Assembly (NCBI RefSeq): GCF_018080005.1
Contig: NZ_CP073015.1
Span: 3,000,239-3,064,238, forward strand
Source of the DNA: Flavobacterium sp. CS20
Lineage (GTDB): Bacteria > Bacteroidota > Bacteroidia > Flavobacteriales > Flavobacteriaceae
Length of the DNA: 64,000 nucleotides
Direction: 5' to 3'
Shown here: piece after piece, positions 40,926 to 50,042 of the stretch
How the letters are laid out: every line of letters starts with the position of its first letter
How positions within the stretch are numbered: position 1 is the first letter of the stretch
Made by a program: the position numbers and the translations under genes
Notes under the pieces: generated by a model
What the model was told of the DNA's origin: nothing
What the model saw: only the letters and a program-made list of their open reading frames with translations
Databases searched by the model: none

Positions 40926-41381
40926 ATGATGAGTAAAATTAGAATCACAAAACAGTTTACCTTTGAAATGGCTCATGCCTTACACGGTTATGATGGCAAA
41001 TGTAAAAATATACACGGTCATAGCTACAAACTTGACGTCTGTGTGATGGGTTCGCCAATTGAAGATAACACAAATCCAAAATGTGGAATGGTGATAGATT
41101 TTGGCGACTTAAAACATATTGTAAAATCTGAAATAGTTGATGTTTTAGACCACGCCATTATGCTTAATATTAACTCACCTCATCAAACTTTAGCTCAAGA
41201 ATTAGAGTCTTCTGGACACAAAATTGTTGAAGTTAATTACCAACCAACAAGCGAAAATATGGTAGCTGATTTTGCAAATAAAATCCAAGCCAAATTGCAT
41301 AAAAATCTCAAGCTTCATTCTATAAAATTAAGAGAAACTGAAACCGCTTTTGCTGAATGGTTTGCTACTGATCAACAATAG
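40926..41381 (+). CDS. queD: 6-carboxytetrahydropterin synthase (QueD/PTPS family)
   Basis: Second enzyme of queuosine precursor synthesis. The zinc histidines are in FEMAHAL and NIHGHSYKLDV, with the acidic DFGDLKHIV and the C-terminal KLRETETAFAEW. 151 residues. It begins at the first base after the fabD stop. A role in tetrahydropterin metabolism is an alternative. Confidence 0.88.
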   Translation: MMSKIRITKQFTFEMAHALHGYDGKCKNIHGHSYKLDVCVMGSPIEDNTNPKCGMVIDFGDLKHIVKSEIVDVLDHAIMLNINSPHQTLAQELESSGHKIVEVNYQPTSENMVADFANKIQAKLHKNLKLHSIKLRETETAFAEWFATDQQ

Positions 41382-41559
41382 TAAATAACTTGATTTCGAC
41401 TATGTTTAAGCCAAGCAAAAAAACGTCATTGGTAGTTAGATAATTTGATATGGATTTAAGGTTTTAAAATGGTTCACACAAAATTAATGTTAATCCCACA
41501 TCATAAAAGACTTTAATTGCTTATTTTTGTCATAAACCCATTATAAAAAATTAGAACTT

Positions 41560-42399
41560 ATGAGAGTAACTGTTAGTTTAATTATGCTATCTATTGTAAT
41601 GTCTTCTTGCGTTTCTAAAAAGAAATTTGCTGAAGTCGAAAATAAGTATCAAGAAACTAAAGCTATGCTTGATAATGCTACAATGAAGCTTAATATTTGT
41701 CTAGATGAGAAAAAAGCTTTGACTAAGTCTTACGAAGAACAGCTTAAAACATTACAACGCACCAATGAAGCTTTAATTAGCACGCAAGGCGATTTAACTA
41801 CTTTAACGCAAAAAGGTGCTGAAAATTTAGAGAAGACTTTAGAAAGTATGAAAGAAAAAGATCTTCAAATCAAAACTATGCGTGATGCTATCAATAGAAA
41901 AGATAGTGTAACATTAGCATTGGTAACAAGTTTGAAAAGTGCCGTTGGCAATATGGACGATGAAGATATTCAAATTAACGTAGAAAAAGGTGTTGTATTT
42001 GTTTCCATTTCAGACAAACTACTTTTTGGCAGCGGTCAATACCAATTAACAGACAGAGCCAAAGAAGTTCTTGGAAAAGTTGCCAAAGTGATAAAAGCAA
42101 AACCTGATTTTGAATTTATGGTTGAAGGTCATACTGACAACGTGCCTATTTCAAAACCATGCTTTGAAGATAATTGGGATTTAAGCACCAAAAGAGCAAC
42201 TTCCGTTGTGAGAGTTCTTCAAAATGAGTATAATGTTGATCCAAGTAGAATGGTAGCAGCTGGTAGAGGTGAATATGTGCCTTTAGAATCTAACAGTGAT
42301 AAACTTGGAAGAGCGAGAAATAGACGAACAAAAATTATAGTTTTACCAAAACTCGATCAATTTTATAACATGATTGAACAAGGTATGAAAAAGCTTTAA
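41560..42399 (+). CDS. OmpA-family lipoprotein with coiled coil
   Basis: 279 residues. Signal peptide with lipobox (IVMSSC), then a coiled coil of about 100 residues (KYQETKAMLDNATMKL, KGAENLEKTLESMKEKDLQ) and an OmpA C-terminal domain (LLFGSGQYQLTDRAKEVLG, FMVEGHTDNVPIS, RMVAAGRGEYVPL). Such proteins connect the outer membrane to peptidoglycan. Isolated gene with its own terminator. Confidence 0.9.
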   Translation: MRVTVSLIMLSIVMSSCVSKKKFAEVENKYQETKAMLDNATMKLNICLDEKKALTKSYEEQLKTLQRTNEALISTQGDLTTLTQKGAENLEKTLESMKEKDLQIKTMRDAINRKDSVTLALVTSLKSAVGNMDDEDIQINVEKGVVFVSISDKLLFGSGQYQLTDRAKEVLGKVAKVIKAKPDFEFMVEGHTDNVPISKPCFEDNWDLSTKRATSVVRVLQNEYNVDPSRMVAAGRGEYVPLESNSDKLGRARNRRTKIIVLPKLDQFYNMIEQGMKKL

Positions 42400-42417
42400 A
42401 AACTATCAAAAAGATAT

Positions 42418-42444
42418 AAAACCTCAGCTTGCTGAGGTTTTTTT
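42418..42444 (+). terminator. Rho-independent terminator after the OmpA lipoprotein gene
   Basis: AAAACCTCAGC (42418-42428), TT, GCTGAGGTTTT (42431-42441), followed by more T: stem of about 10 bp. Confidence 0.88.
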
Positions 42445-42623
42445 ATGCCGAAATGTCAGGTGTTTTTATAAATAATAAAATATTTAAAAACTAAGCTGAT
42501 ATCAGTTATAGTCTTGTTTTAAAGAATATTTGTATTATATGTTAAGCAAACTTATTACTCTAATTCGTTACTCTGCATAATCATTGTAGTATATATGGCA
42601 ACTATTAATTTTAAAATTAAAAT

Positions 42624-43424
42624 ATGAAAGTATTAGTTATTGGAGCTGGAAATATGGGGCTTACTTATTCTGAAGGTATGGCTCAGTCGGCTTTGCTCAA
42701 CAGACGCAAATTAATGATTCACGATGTTTCTACAGAAACTATTGAATTGCTCAGAAAAGATGAACAATTTGATGTTTATGAAAAAATAGAAGATTGTTTG
42801 CCTGATGCAGACATCGTTTTTATAGCTGTAAAGCCTTATCACTGCGAAGATTTGTTTAAAAACATAAAACCCTACGTCAACAATCAACAAATTTTTGTAT
42901 CCCTAATGGCTGGTGTGACCATTGCTAAAATTCAAGATTTATTAGGTATTGATAAGGTGGTGCGTACCATGCCAAACCTTCCTGCTAAGGTTGGTAAAGG
43001 CGTTACTTCTTTTACTGAATCTGATAGCGTTTCAAGAGTTGAATTGCTTATGATAAGAAACCTACTCGATACCACTGGTGCATCAATTCACGTTAAAGAC
43101 GAAGATTTTATCAATAAATCTACTGGAATTTCTGGAAGTGGACCAGCTTACATTTTTTACTTTATGCAATCTATGCTTGAAGTCGCCAAAAAAATGGGCT
43201 TTTCAGATAATGACTCTAAAGTGTTAGTCAGCAATACCTTTGAAGGTGCGGTAAAATTGTTTAATGATTCAGACCTATCGCCAGAAACCTGGATGGATCG
43301 TGTAGCTTCTAAAGGCGGAACAACTCGTGCAGCCCTCGATTCTATGGACGATAATAACGTAAAAGAACTTATTAAAGATGCGACTTATGCAACTTTCAAC
43401 AGAGCTGTAGAATTAGGTGAATAA
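42624..43424 (+). CDS. proC: Pyrroline-5-carboxylate reductase
   Basis: Last step of proline synthesis. N-terminal Rossmann motif VIGAGNMGLTYSEGMA, then VFIAVKPYH, MPNLPAKVGKGVT, the catalytic region SGSGPAYIFYFMQSM and SKGGTTRAALDSM at the C-terminus. 266 residues. First gene of proC-proB-proA, so all steps from glutamate to proline are together. Confidence 0.96.
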   Translation: MKVLVIGAGNMGLTYSEGMAQSALLNRRKLMIHDVSTETIELLRKDEQFDVYEKIEDCLPDADIVFIAVKPYHCEDLFKNIKPYVNNQQIFVSLMAGVTIAKIQDLLGIDKVVRTMPNLPAKVGKGVTSFTESDSVSRVELLMIRNLLDTTGASIHVKDEDFINKSTGISGSGPAYIFYFMQSMLEVAKKMGFSDNDSKVLVSNTFEGAVKLFNDSDLSPETWMDRVASKGGTTRAALDSMDDNNVKELIKDATYATFNRAVELGE

Positions 43425-43436
43425 AACTTATAATCT

Positions 43437-44207
43437 ATGTTTAAAAAACGAATAGTTGTAAAAGTAGGAACCAATGTGATGACCAATAGAAATAATCGTA
43501 TTGTTGGTCCTATTCTTAAAAATTTGGTCAGACAAATCGCTTACTTGTACGAACGTGATATCATTACTGTTTTAGTGTCATCGGGTTCTGCTATTGCTGG
43601 TAGAGAAGTTCTCGGCAAAAGCAATGAAGAAAACCCTTCTGTGAGGCGACAGATTTATTCTTCGGTAGGTCAACCAAGAATGATGAGACATTATTATACT
43701 ATGTTTCATGATTTTGGTATGCGTTGTGCTCAAGTTTTGGCTACCAAAAGAGATTTTGCCCCTGGTAAATATCGCCAAAATATGATAAATTGTTACGAGG
43801 GACTTCTAAAAGAAGGTGTTATTCCTATTGCTAATGAAGATGATGCCGTTTCGCTGTCTATGTCAATGTTTACTGACAATGATGAGTTAGCAAGCCTTGT
43901 TGCTGATTTAGTAAATGCTGACACAATGATTATGTTGACCGATATTGACGGTTTATATACCGGACATCCAGAACACGAATCTTCTGAATTATTGCACGAA
44001 GTAAAAGTGCATGAAAACGTAGAAAAATACGTTCAAGAATCTGAAAAAGGCGAAGGCGAAGGTCGTGGTGGTATGGAATCTAAACTAAGAATTGCTAAAG
44101 AAACTGCATGTAAAAATATACCAACTTATATTGCTAATGGAAAAGAAGAAAATATCATTTTAGATATTTTGGATGGCAAAAAAGTTGGGACTAAATTTTC
44201 TGTTTAA
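43437..44207 (+). CDS. proB: Glutamate 5-kinase
   Basis: Phosphorylates glutamate as the first, feedback-regulated step of proline synthesis. The amino-acid kinase fold is seen in VVKVGTNVMT, VLVSSGSAIAGREVLG, NEDDAVS, FTDNDELASLVADLVNADTMIMLTDIDGLYTG and GRGGMESKLRIAKE. At 256 residues it lacks the C-terminal PUA domain of the E. coli enzyme. It sits 12 bp after proC. Confidence 0.95.
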   Translation: MFKKRIVVKVGTNVMTNRNNRIVGPILKNLVRQIAYLYERDIITVLVSSGSAIAGREVLGKSNEENPSVRRQIYSSVGQPRMMRHYYTMFHDFGMRCAQVLATKRDFAPGKYRQNMINCYEGLLKEGVIPIANEDDAVSLSMSMFTDNDELASLVADLVNADTMIMLTDIDGLYTGHPEHESSELLHEVKVHENVEKYVQESEKGEGEGRGGMESKLRIAKETACKNIPTYIANGKEENIILDILDGKKVGTKFSV

Positions 44208-44228
44208 TCAAAATTTAAAAATCAAATT

Positions 44229-45428
44229 ATGAAATTATTAGATACAACAACCAAAAACAACGTTTTGCAATCTATGATGAATATTATAGAGGATAAAAGA
44301 CAAGATATCATAAAAGCTAACAAAAAAGACTTGGACGCTTTCAATAGAGACGATCAAGCACTTTACGACAGACTTGTGGTTGACGACAAAAAAGTTGACG
44401 GAATGATACAAGCCATCAAAGAAGTGAAAGATCAAGATGATCCCGTTGGTAATGTGATATCAGACACCACTTTAGATAATGGTTTGAAAATTATCAATAA
44501 AACCGATCCTTTTGGAACAATATTAATCATTTATGAATCTCGTACTGATGTTACAATTGAAGTCGCTGTTTTGACCTTTAAAGCCAATAACAAAATTTTA
44601 CTTAAAGGTGGAAAAGAAGCGGTAAATTCTAATATTATTTTAGAAGAATGCTGGCACAAAGCTTTAGAAGAAAATGGTTTATCCAAAGATTGGATAAAAT
44701 TGATGCACATCAATAGAGAAGAAACCCAAGAGTTTTTAAGAAATCCATCTGAAAAATTAGATTTAATCGTGCCAAGAGGCGGTGAAAGATTGATTGATTT
44801 TGTTAAAACGCACGCCACTTGTGCGGTATTAATCAGTGGTCGTGGTAACAATTTTTTATATGTTTCTGAAAATGCAGATTGGGATAAAACCAAAAAAGTA
44901 TTAATCAATGCTAAAACTGATAAAATTTCAGGTTGTAACGCTTTAGACAAAGTGTTAATCGATGAAAAATTGCCCGATTTTGAACAGAAAGTTGTTGATT
45001 TAGGGAATACACTAAAATCTCATAAAGTTGAAATTTTAACAGATGCCAAAGTTTCCCAAGTGCTTAAAGACGAAGCAAAAGTTGAAAATGAAGACACGTG
45101 GTATGAGGAGTTTTTGGCTATGAAAATTGTTCTATCTTCTGTAAGAAACTTTGATGAAGCTGTTGAGAAAATCAATAAATACTCAGGGAAACATTCGTCT
45201 ATCATTATGACAGAAGATGCCGATGAAGTGACTCAATTTATGGAACAAATTGACTCTCTCGCTGTTTATCAAAATGCTTCTTCTCGTTTCACTGACGGCG
45301 GACAAATGGGCGTTGGTGCAGAGTTGGCTATATCAACCGATAAACTACATCACCGTGATTCACTAGGACTTAAACAATTGGTAACCAATAAATATTATGT
45401 TTATGGCGATGGACACGTAAGAGTTTAA
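44229..45428 (+). CDS. proA: Glutamate-5-semialdehyde dehydrogenase (gamma-glutamyl phosphate reductase)
   Basis: Reduces glutamyl phosphate to the semialdehyde. Conserved segments are DPFGTILIIYESRTDVTIEV, KGGKEAVNSN, VPRGGERLIDFV and the C-terminal FTDGGQMGVGAELAIST; the catalytic cysteine is probably in KISGCNALDKVLI. 399 residues. It ends two bp before MITE-like copy 2. Confidence 0.96.
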   Translation: MKLLDTTTKNNVLQSMMNIIEDKRQDIIKANKKDLDAFNRDDQALYDRLVVDDKKVDGMIQAIKEVKDQDDPVGNVISDTTLDNGLKIINKTDPFGTILIIYESRTDVTIEVAVLTFKANNKILLKGGKEAVNSNIILEECWHKALEENGLSKDWIKLMHINREETQEFLRNPSEKLDLIVPRGGERLIDFVKTHATCAVLISGRGNNFLYVSENADWDKTKKVLINAKTDKISGCNALDKVLIDEKLPDFEQKVVDLGNTLKSHKVEILTDAKVSQVLKDEAKVENEDTWYEEFLAMKIVLSSVRNFDEAVEKINKYSGKHSSIIMTEDADEVTQFMEQIDSLAVYQNASSRFTDGGQMGVGAELAISTDKLHHRDSLGLKQLVTNKYYVYGDGHVRV

Positions 45429-45430
45429 AA

Positions 45431-45639
45431 TAACGCGAGTTCGATTTATTGAAATCTGTAAATCAGATAATTACATATTTTTGTAAGCAAATTTTGTCAT
45501 TTCGACGAAGAATGAGGAGAAATCTTATCCTACTGAGATGTCTCGTCGCTCATGCTTCGCTCTGTCAACATGACAAATGATTAAATATCTGTATTTTATA
45601 TGAATATATTTTATTGGAATTTATATCGAACTCACGTTA
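45431..45639. repeat. MITE-like repeat, copy 2 (~209 bp)
   Basis: Left end TAACGCGAGTTCGAT differs at one base from the copy 1 terminal repeat; right end ATCGAACTCACGTTA is identical. The interior matches copy 1 with roughly ten differences. It lies two bp after the proA stop codon. Confidence 0.85.
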
Positions 45640-45660
45640 AAATACTAAACTCTATAGTTT

Positions 45661-45726
45661 AAATAGCGGTCTTAAAACAGATTCTGAACTAAATTCAGAA
45701 TGACAAAAGTTTTAAGACCGCTATTT
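45661..45726. terminator. Nested inverted repeat, probable terminator at the end of the enoyl-CoA hydratase gene
   Basis: AAATAGCGGTCTTAAAAC (45661-45678) pairs perfectly with 45709-45726 (18 bp), and an inner hairpin ATTCTGAA / TTCAGAAT lies between them. The right arm abuts the stop of the gene at 45727 and is followed by T-rich sequence on the plus strand, so it may serve both strands. Confidence 0.6.
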
Positions 45727-46506
45727 TTATTTCCCCTTAAATTTGGGTTGACGCTTTTCAACAAATGCATTCACACCTTCTTGATAATCTTCGGTTTGAG
45801 CTGAAGCAATTTGATATTTAGACTCTAAAGCCAATTGGTTTTCTAAACCATTTTCAAGACTTTGGTTCATAGCTTTTTTAATAAAGGCTAAAGCTTTGGT
45901 CGGCATATTGGCGAGACGATGTGCCAGTTTATCGACTTCATTTTCAAAAGTTTCTGAAGAATAGTACGTATAAATCATCCCCATACGTTCAGCTTCAAAG
46001 GCATCAATTTTGTCACCGAGCATCGCTAGGGCAGAAGCACGTTGAAAACCGACAAGGCGAGGTAAAAAATAAGTGCCACCACTATCTGGAATAAGCCCAA
46101 TTTTACTAAAAGCTTGTATAAAACTGGCTTTTTCACAAGCCACAACAATATCACAACACAATGCTAAATTGGCACCAGCACCAGCCGCAACGCCGTTAAC
46201 GGCAAGAATTACAGGGATTTCTATATTTCGAATGCGAGTGACAATGGGATTGTAATGCTCTTCAAGGATTTTCTTAAACCCTGGGTTTTCGTCGGGATTG
46301 GCAACTTCTTGTAAATCTTGACCTGCACAAAATGCTTTGCCTTTACCAATCAAAACAATAGCTCTTGTTGTTTTGTCTCTTATACAATCATCGAGATGTT
46401 GTTGCGCTGATAACGCCATCTCGCGATTAAAGCTATTAAATTTTTCAGGACGATTAAGATACAGATAAGTAACGTTTTGATTTTGTGTTTTAACAATGCT
46501 TGACAT
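45727..46506 (-). CDS. Enoyl-CoA hydratase/isomerase family protein (PaaG-like)
   Basis: Crotonase-fold enzyme of about 259 residues from the ATG at 46506 (MSSIVKTQNQNVTYLYLNRPEKFNSF). Oxyanion-hole segments are GKAFCAGQDLQEV and NGVAAGAGANLALCCDIVVA; the LIPDSGGTYFLPRLVG motif is typical of the PaaG/PaaB group acting in phenylacetate or fatty acid degradation. No other catabolic gene is adjacent, so the substrate is open. Confidence 0.88.
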   Translation of the reverse strand: MSSIVKTQNQNVTYLYLNRPEKFNSFNREMALSAQQHLDDCIRDKTTRAIVLIGKGKAFCAGQDLQEVANPDENPGFKKILEEHYNPIVTRIRNIEIPVILAVNGVAAGAGANLALCCDIVVACEKASFIQAFSKIGLIPDSGGTYFLPRLVGFQRASALAMLGDKIDAFEAERMGMIYTYYSSETFENEVDKLAHRLANMPTKALAFIKKAMNQSLENGLENQLALESKYQIASAQTEDYQEGVNAFVEKRQPKFKGK

Positions 46507-46555
46507 AAAATAGATTTTGTTATAAAAATACAAATACAATCTTAAACATTAAATT

Positions 46556-47059
46556 TTATGAGTTGTTTTCTAAAGACGTATTTTCAGTAGCTTTTGTCAA
46601 CTTTTCTTTTAATTCTTTATAATTTGAGGTTACAATAGAATAAGACTTGTTGTTGTTTTTCAATTTAAATCGAACGGCTGTACCGAATTTTGTATTAAAT
46701 AACATATCGCCTTTCAAATTGTAACGCCAACCTATACCATACCACATTGAAGGTTTATAAATTTCAATACTTGATTGATCTATCTCTTGAAGTTTAAACT
46801 CTTTTTTAAAAACGCCTATGCCAAATTTCACCTTCAAATATTCGTTAGATAAAACTATTTTCATATCATAAAATAGGAGGAAGGCTACTAAAATAAGAGC
46901 AACATTAAAAAAAGTAAGACCAATCGGTATAGTTTCACCTTCATCATTGGTGATGTTTTCAACATTAAAGCCAATAACTAAAATGATAATGAGGACGATA
47001 ATACAAACCACCCAAATCAGGATAGTATTTTGTTTTTCAAAATAGGTAATTTTAGACAT
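46556..47059 (-). CDS. Small membrane protein with PH-like domain, function unknown
   Basis: About 167 residues from the ATG at 47059 (MSKITYFEKQNTILIW): two membrane helices (IVCIIVLIIILVIGF-type and FFNVALILVAFLLFYDM), then a beta-rich domain, LSNEYLKVKFGIGVFKKEFKLQEIDQ, resembling bacterial PH domains. It starts just after the DUF4199 gene. Longer starts upstream would overlap that gene. Confidence 0.65.
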   Translation of the reverse strand: MSKITYFEKQNTILIWVVCIIVLIIILVIGFNVENITNDEGETIPIGLTFFNVALILVAFLLFYDMKIVLSNEYLKVKFGIGVFKKEFKLQEIDQSSIEIYKPSMWYGIGWRYNLKGDMLFNTKFGTAVRFKLKNNNKSYSIVTSNYKELKEKLTKATENTSLENNS

Positions 47060-47063
47060 ATTT

Positions 47064-47546
47064 TTATTTTGATTTAGTTCTAACAAAAAGGGCAACAATA
47101 GCCGTCGTAACTATACCAAATATTGGTGCAAACATTAAAGATTGAAGCATATAATTTTGTGTGTTAAAATAATCAAGGGCTTCCGGCTTAGTCATCATTT
47201 CTAATTCAACGCTCTTTTCAATGGCATTACCGAAAAACTCTGGAGAGATATATTCTACCGAAGCATAAGTGCTAAGTGGTGTAAGTAAACTGATCATTAA
47301 AGTTAATATAAGTCCACTGATAAAAGCATTTTTGTAATTCATAACACCGTTATAAAACTTACGTTTTTTTTCTTTTAAAGCTAATACATAAATCAGAATA
47401 GCAGGAATGGCGTAGAGATTAGTGTAAATAGGTTGCTGTTCAATATACTCGTGATGTAAGCCTGATATTTTTTCTAAGTAAATCCACAGCAAACTCATCA
47501 ATATAAAAATGATAGTCCATTTGAATTCGGTTTTGATTTTAAACAT
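47064..47546 (-). CDS. DUF4199 family membrane protein
   Basis: 160 residues with four hydrophobic segments (WTIIFILMSLLWIYL, YAIPAILIYVLALKEKK, AFISGLILTLMISLLTPL, LMFAPIFGIVTTAIVALF) and the characteristic LALKEKKRKFYNGVMNYKNAF. DUF4199 is a common Bacteroidota membrane family without known function. Followed after four bp by the PH-like gene. Confidence 0.8.
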   Translation of the reverse strand: MFKIKTEFKWTIIFILMSLLWIYLEKISGLHHEYIEQQPIYTNLYAIPAILIYVLALKEKKRKFYNGVMNYKNAFISGLILTLMISLLTPLSTYASVEYISPEFFGNAIEKSVELEMMTKPEALDYFNTQNYMLQSLMFAPIFGIVTTAIVALFVRTKSK

Positions 47547-47651
47547 GGTTGGTTGGTTTTAAAAATTAATTTTTAAATATAATTCATTTTCTCTAATCTT
47601 TGACATATAGCTACTTTCTAAAATAATATATTTGCACCCAAAACCATCTTT

Positions 47652-48446
47652 ATGTCTATTATAGAAAGTATCATCATAGCTATTATAGAAGGGCTTACTG
47701 AGTTTTTGCCAGTCTCATCTACAGGACATATGATACTCGCTAAAGCCGCTCTTGGGATTACAGAAGACGGTGGTTTTGTAGATTCATTTATTGTGTCTAT
47801 TCAAATTGGTGCCATTTTGGCGATTATTGGTTTGTATTATAAACGCTTTCTTCAAGGCATTGATATTTATGTGAAGCTAATGGTCGCATTTATTCCAACA
47901 GCTATCATAGGGTTGTTGGCGTATGATATTATTAAAAGTTATTTGTTTAACCCGACTGTTGTCGCAGTAGCCTTAATCATTGGCGGTATTGTCTTGATTT
48001 TAATTGATAAAAAAGTAGTGGCAAAAGAAACGCAAGTCGTTGATTTGAGTCAAATCCCAATTAAAAATGCGGTGTTTATTGGTTTGTTCCAATGTCTGTC
48101 TATGGTTCCAGGAACATCACGAGCAGCAAGAACTATTATTGGTGGGATTTTTAATAAATTCAATAAAACCCAAGCTACGGAGTTTTCATTTCTGTTGGCT
48201 GTTCCGACTATGATTGCCGCAACAGGTTACGATTTGTATAAAACGCCAGTTTCTTTTACAAATCACGAAATATTAATTCTTTTGATAGGAATGATAGTGG
48301 CTTTTGTAAGTGCTTTTATTGCAGTCAAAATATTTATCAAGTTGGTTGTCGCCTATGGTTTTAAACACTACGGTTATTATAGAATTGGGATAGGAATTGT
48401 TTTTCTATTTGTCAGTTGGGTCATAGGTGTTGATTTAGGGTTTTAA
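47652..48446 (+). CDS. uppP: Undecaprenyl-diphosphatase
   Basis: Recycles the lipid carrier of peptidoglycan synthesis by removing a phosphate from undecaprenyl diphosphate. N-terminal catalytic motif EGLTEFLPVSSTGHMIL; the second motif, usually PGxSRSxxT, reads PGTSRAART, so the Ser after Arg is Ala. 264 residues, eight helices. TATATTTG at 47627-47634 may be the -7 box. The end overlaps tag (opposite strand) by 26 bp. Confidence 0.93.
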   Translation: MSIIESIIIAIIEGLTEFLPVSSTGHMILAKAALGITEDGGFVDSFIVSIQIGAILAIIGLYYKRFLQGIDIYVKLMVAFIPTAIIGLLAYDIIKSYLFNPTVVAVALIIGGIVLILIDKKVVAKETQVVDLSQIPIKNAVFIGLFQCLSMVPGTSRAARTIIGGIFNKFNKTQATEFSFLLAVPTMIAATGYDLYKTPVSFTNHEILILLIGMIVAFVSAFIAVKIFIKLVVAYGFKHYGYYRIGIGIVFLFVSWVIGVDLGF

Positions 48447-48999
48447 CATCTTCATATCTAAAACAATCTGTAGTATGGTCATTGGTCATACCTACGGCTT
48501 GCATAAATGCATAGCAAGTTGTTGAGCCTAAAAACTTAAACCCATTATTCTTTAAATCTTTGCTCATTAAATCAGAGATATCGGTTTTTGTTGGAATTTC
48601 AGATGCAGATTTGAACGCATTTTGGATAGGTTGATGGTTAGCAAACTTCCATAAATATTTAGATAGACTTCCGTGTGTTTTCTGAAGGTTTAAAACACAA
48701 TTGGCATTATTGATAAAGGCTTTCACTTTTAATCGATTTCTGATAATGCCTTTGTTTTGTAAAAGCTCTTCTACCTTTTGCTCCGAAAAATGAGCTACTT
48801 TTTCAATGTCAAAATTATGAAAAGCCTTTTTATAATTATTTCTTTTTTGCAACACGGTCAGCCAACTCAAACCCGCTTGAGCACTTTCTAAACACAACAG
48901 TTCAAATAATTTTTGGTCGTTATAAACAGGCACGCCCCATTCGGTGTCGTGGTAGTGTTCTTCAAGTGGATGTTTTGTTGCCCATTCACATTTTGTCAT
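48421..48999 (-). CDS. tag: DNA-3-methyladenine glycosylase I
   Basis: Excises 3-methyladenine. Zinc ligands Cys4 and His17 are present (KCEWATKHPLEEHYHDTEWG), with FELLCLESAQAGLSWLTVLQKR and the C-terminal NDHTTDCFRY containing the other two ligands. 192 residues. Terminates with TGA, a rarely used stop in this window, at the expected family end. Confidence 0.94.
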   Translation of the reverse strand: MTKCEWATKHPLEEHYHDTEWGVPVYNDQKLFELLCLESAQAGLSWLTVLQKRNNYKKAFHNFDIEKVAHFSEQKVEELLQNKGIIRNRLKVKAFINNANCVLNLQKTHGSLSKYLWKFANHQPIQNAFKSASEIPTKTDISDLMSKDLKNNGFKFLGSTTCYAFMQAVGMTNDHTTDCFRYEDVKTLNQHL

Positions 49000-49036
49000 A
49001 TTTTTTTGGGTTGACTAAATTAGAGTAATTTATTTT

Positions 49037-49675
49037 TTATTTTAAAACATTAGGCATTTTGGCTTTAAACCTTTCAAATCTCGGATTTGACACATTCTGA
49101 ATATATCTGTTATTAGGGTGTTTCTTTTTGTAATTCTGATGATATTCTTCTGCAATCCAAAATTTTTCAAAAGGTTTGACTTCTCTCGCTATGGGTTTAT
49201 CGTAATGATGTTGAATAGACTTTATTTTATTTTCAATGATGTTTTTTTCTTCATCATTTTGATAAAATAGTATAGAACGGTATTGATTTCCTATATCCGG
49301 ACCTTGACCATTGATTTGAGTTACATTTTGTGATGCAAAATACACATCAACTAAAGTTTTAAAGCTTACAATATCACTGTTATATATCACTTTTACAGCT
49401 TCGGCATGACCTGTTTTTCCAGTATTGCTTTCCTCGTAGGTTGGGTTTTTAGTATGTCCTCCAGAATAGCCAGAAATCACTTCTTTTACGCCTTTTACAT
49501 TTTCGTAAATAGCTTCTACACACCAAAAACAACCGCTAGCAAAATAGGCAAATTTTAAATCTTGGTTGTCAATATAGTTTGAATAATTATGGTCTTGAGC
49601 GTCTGTTTTTTTCTCAACTTTATTGCATGCTAATGAGAAATTAGATATTAAAAGTATGATGAGTAATTTTTTCAT
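49037..49675 (-). CDS. msrA: Peptide methionine-S-sulfoxide reductase, exported
   Basis: Repairs oxidised methionine. The active-site motif is GCFWCVEAIYENVKG and YSGGHTKNPTYEE follows; DYWGQYRS-type QGPDIGNQYRS is present. The 212-residue form has an N-terminal lipoprotein signal (LLISNFSLAC), so it probably acts in the periplasm. Start is the ATG at 49675. Confidence 0.93.
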   Translation of the reverse strand: MKKLLIILLISNFSLACNKVEKKTDAQDHNYSNYIDNQDLKFAYFASGCFWCVEAIYENVKGVKEVISGYSGGHTKNPTYEESNTGKTGHAEAVKVIYNSDIVSFKTLVDVYFASQNVTQINGQGPDIGNQYRSILFYQNDEEKNIIENKIKSIQHHYDKPIAREVKPFEKFWIAEEYHQNYKKKHPNNRYIQNVSNPRFERFKAKMPNVLK

Positions 49676-49969
49676 CTATTTATGTTTTTCAGTAAAATTA
49701 AATATAATTATGAGTTTGAATTGATAGAACATTGTTAATATAAAACAAAAATTTATCGTCTTTGGTAGCTATTTATTATAAGTTGTCAATCAGTTAAATG
49801 ACTGTTGACAATAAATGAGGTTTTCATCTAACATGTTGGTATATAAAATAAATAGGTATTTAAAAAAACTTTTCCTTGAAAAGAAACAAATGGTGTTGAA
49901 AAGAAAATATATAGTTGTGGCACATATAACTGAAAACTTCAATAACAAATTATAGAAATAATTGATTTT

Positions 49970-50001
49970 CAGTAATATAATTTTACGTTAGTCAGAAGGC
50001 T
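49970..50001. repeat. Left 32-bp direct repeat of the R-M cassette
   Basis: The 32 bases from CAGTAATATAATTTTACG to AGAAGGCT recur exactly at 51962-51993, with several further matching bases on either side (TGATTT before; AA after). The rest of the 49676-50042 gap holds only a dubious 40-codon frame (49832-49954). Confidence 0.9.
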
Positions 50002-50030
50002 AAAGAACGACTACTTTTAAATAAAAATAC

Positions 50031-50038
50031 TACATTTG
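50031..50038 (+). promoter_or_regulatory. -7 box just before the restriction gene, leaderless-type
   Basis: TACATTTG ends only four bases before the ATG at 50043, so transcription would begin at or next to the start codon. No strong TTTG element was found at the normal distance. Confidence 0.45.
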
Positions 50039-50042
50039 TAAT

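Noticed and set aside
49832..49954. 40-codon plus-strand ORF upstream of the R-M cassette
   Set aside because: Lysine-rich composition expected by chance in AT-rich DNA and no homology that I recognise.
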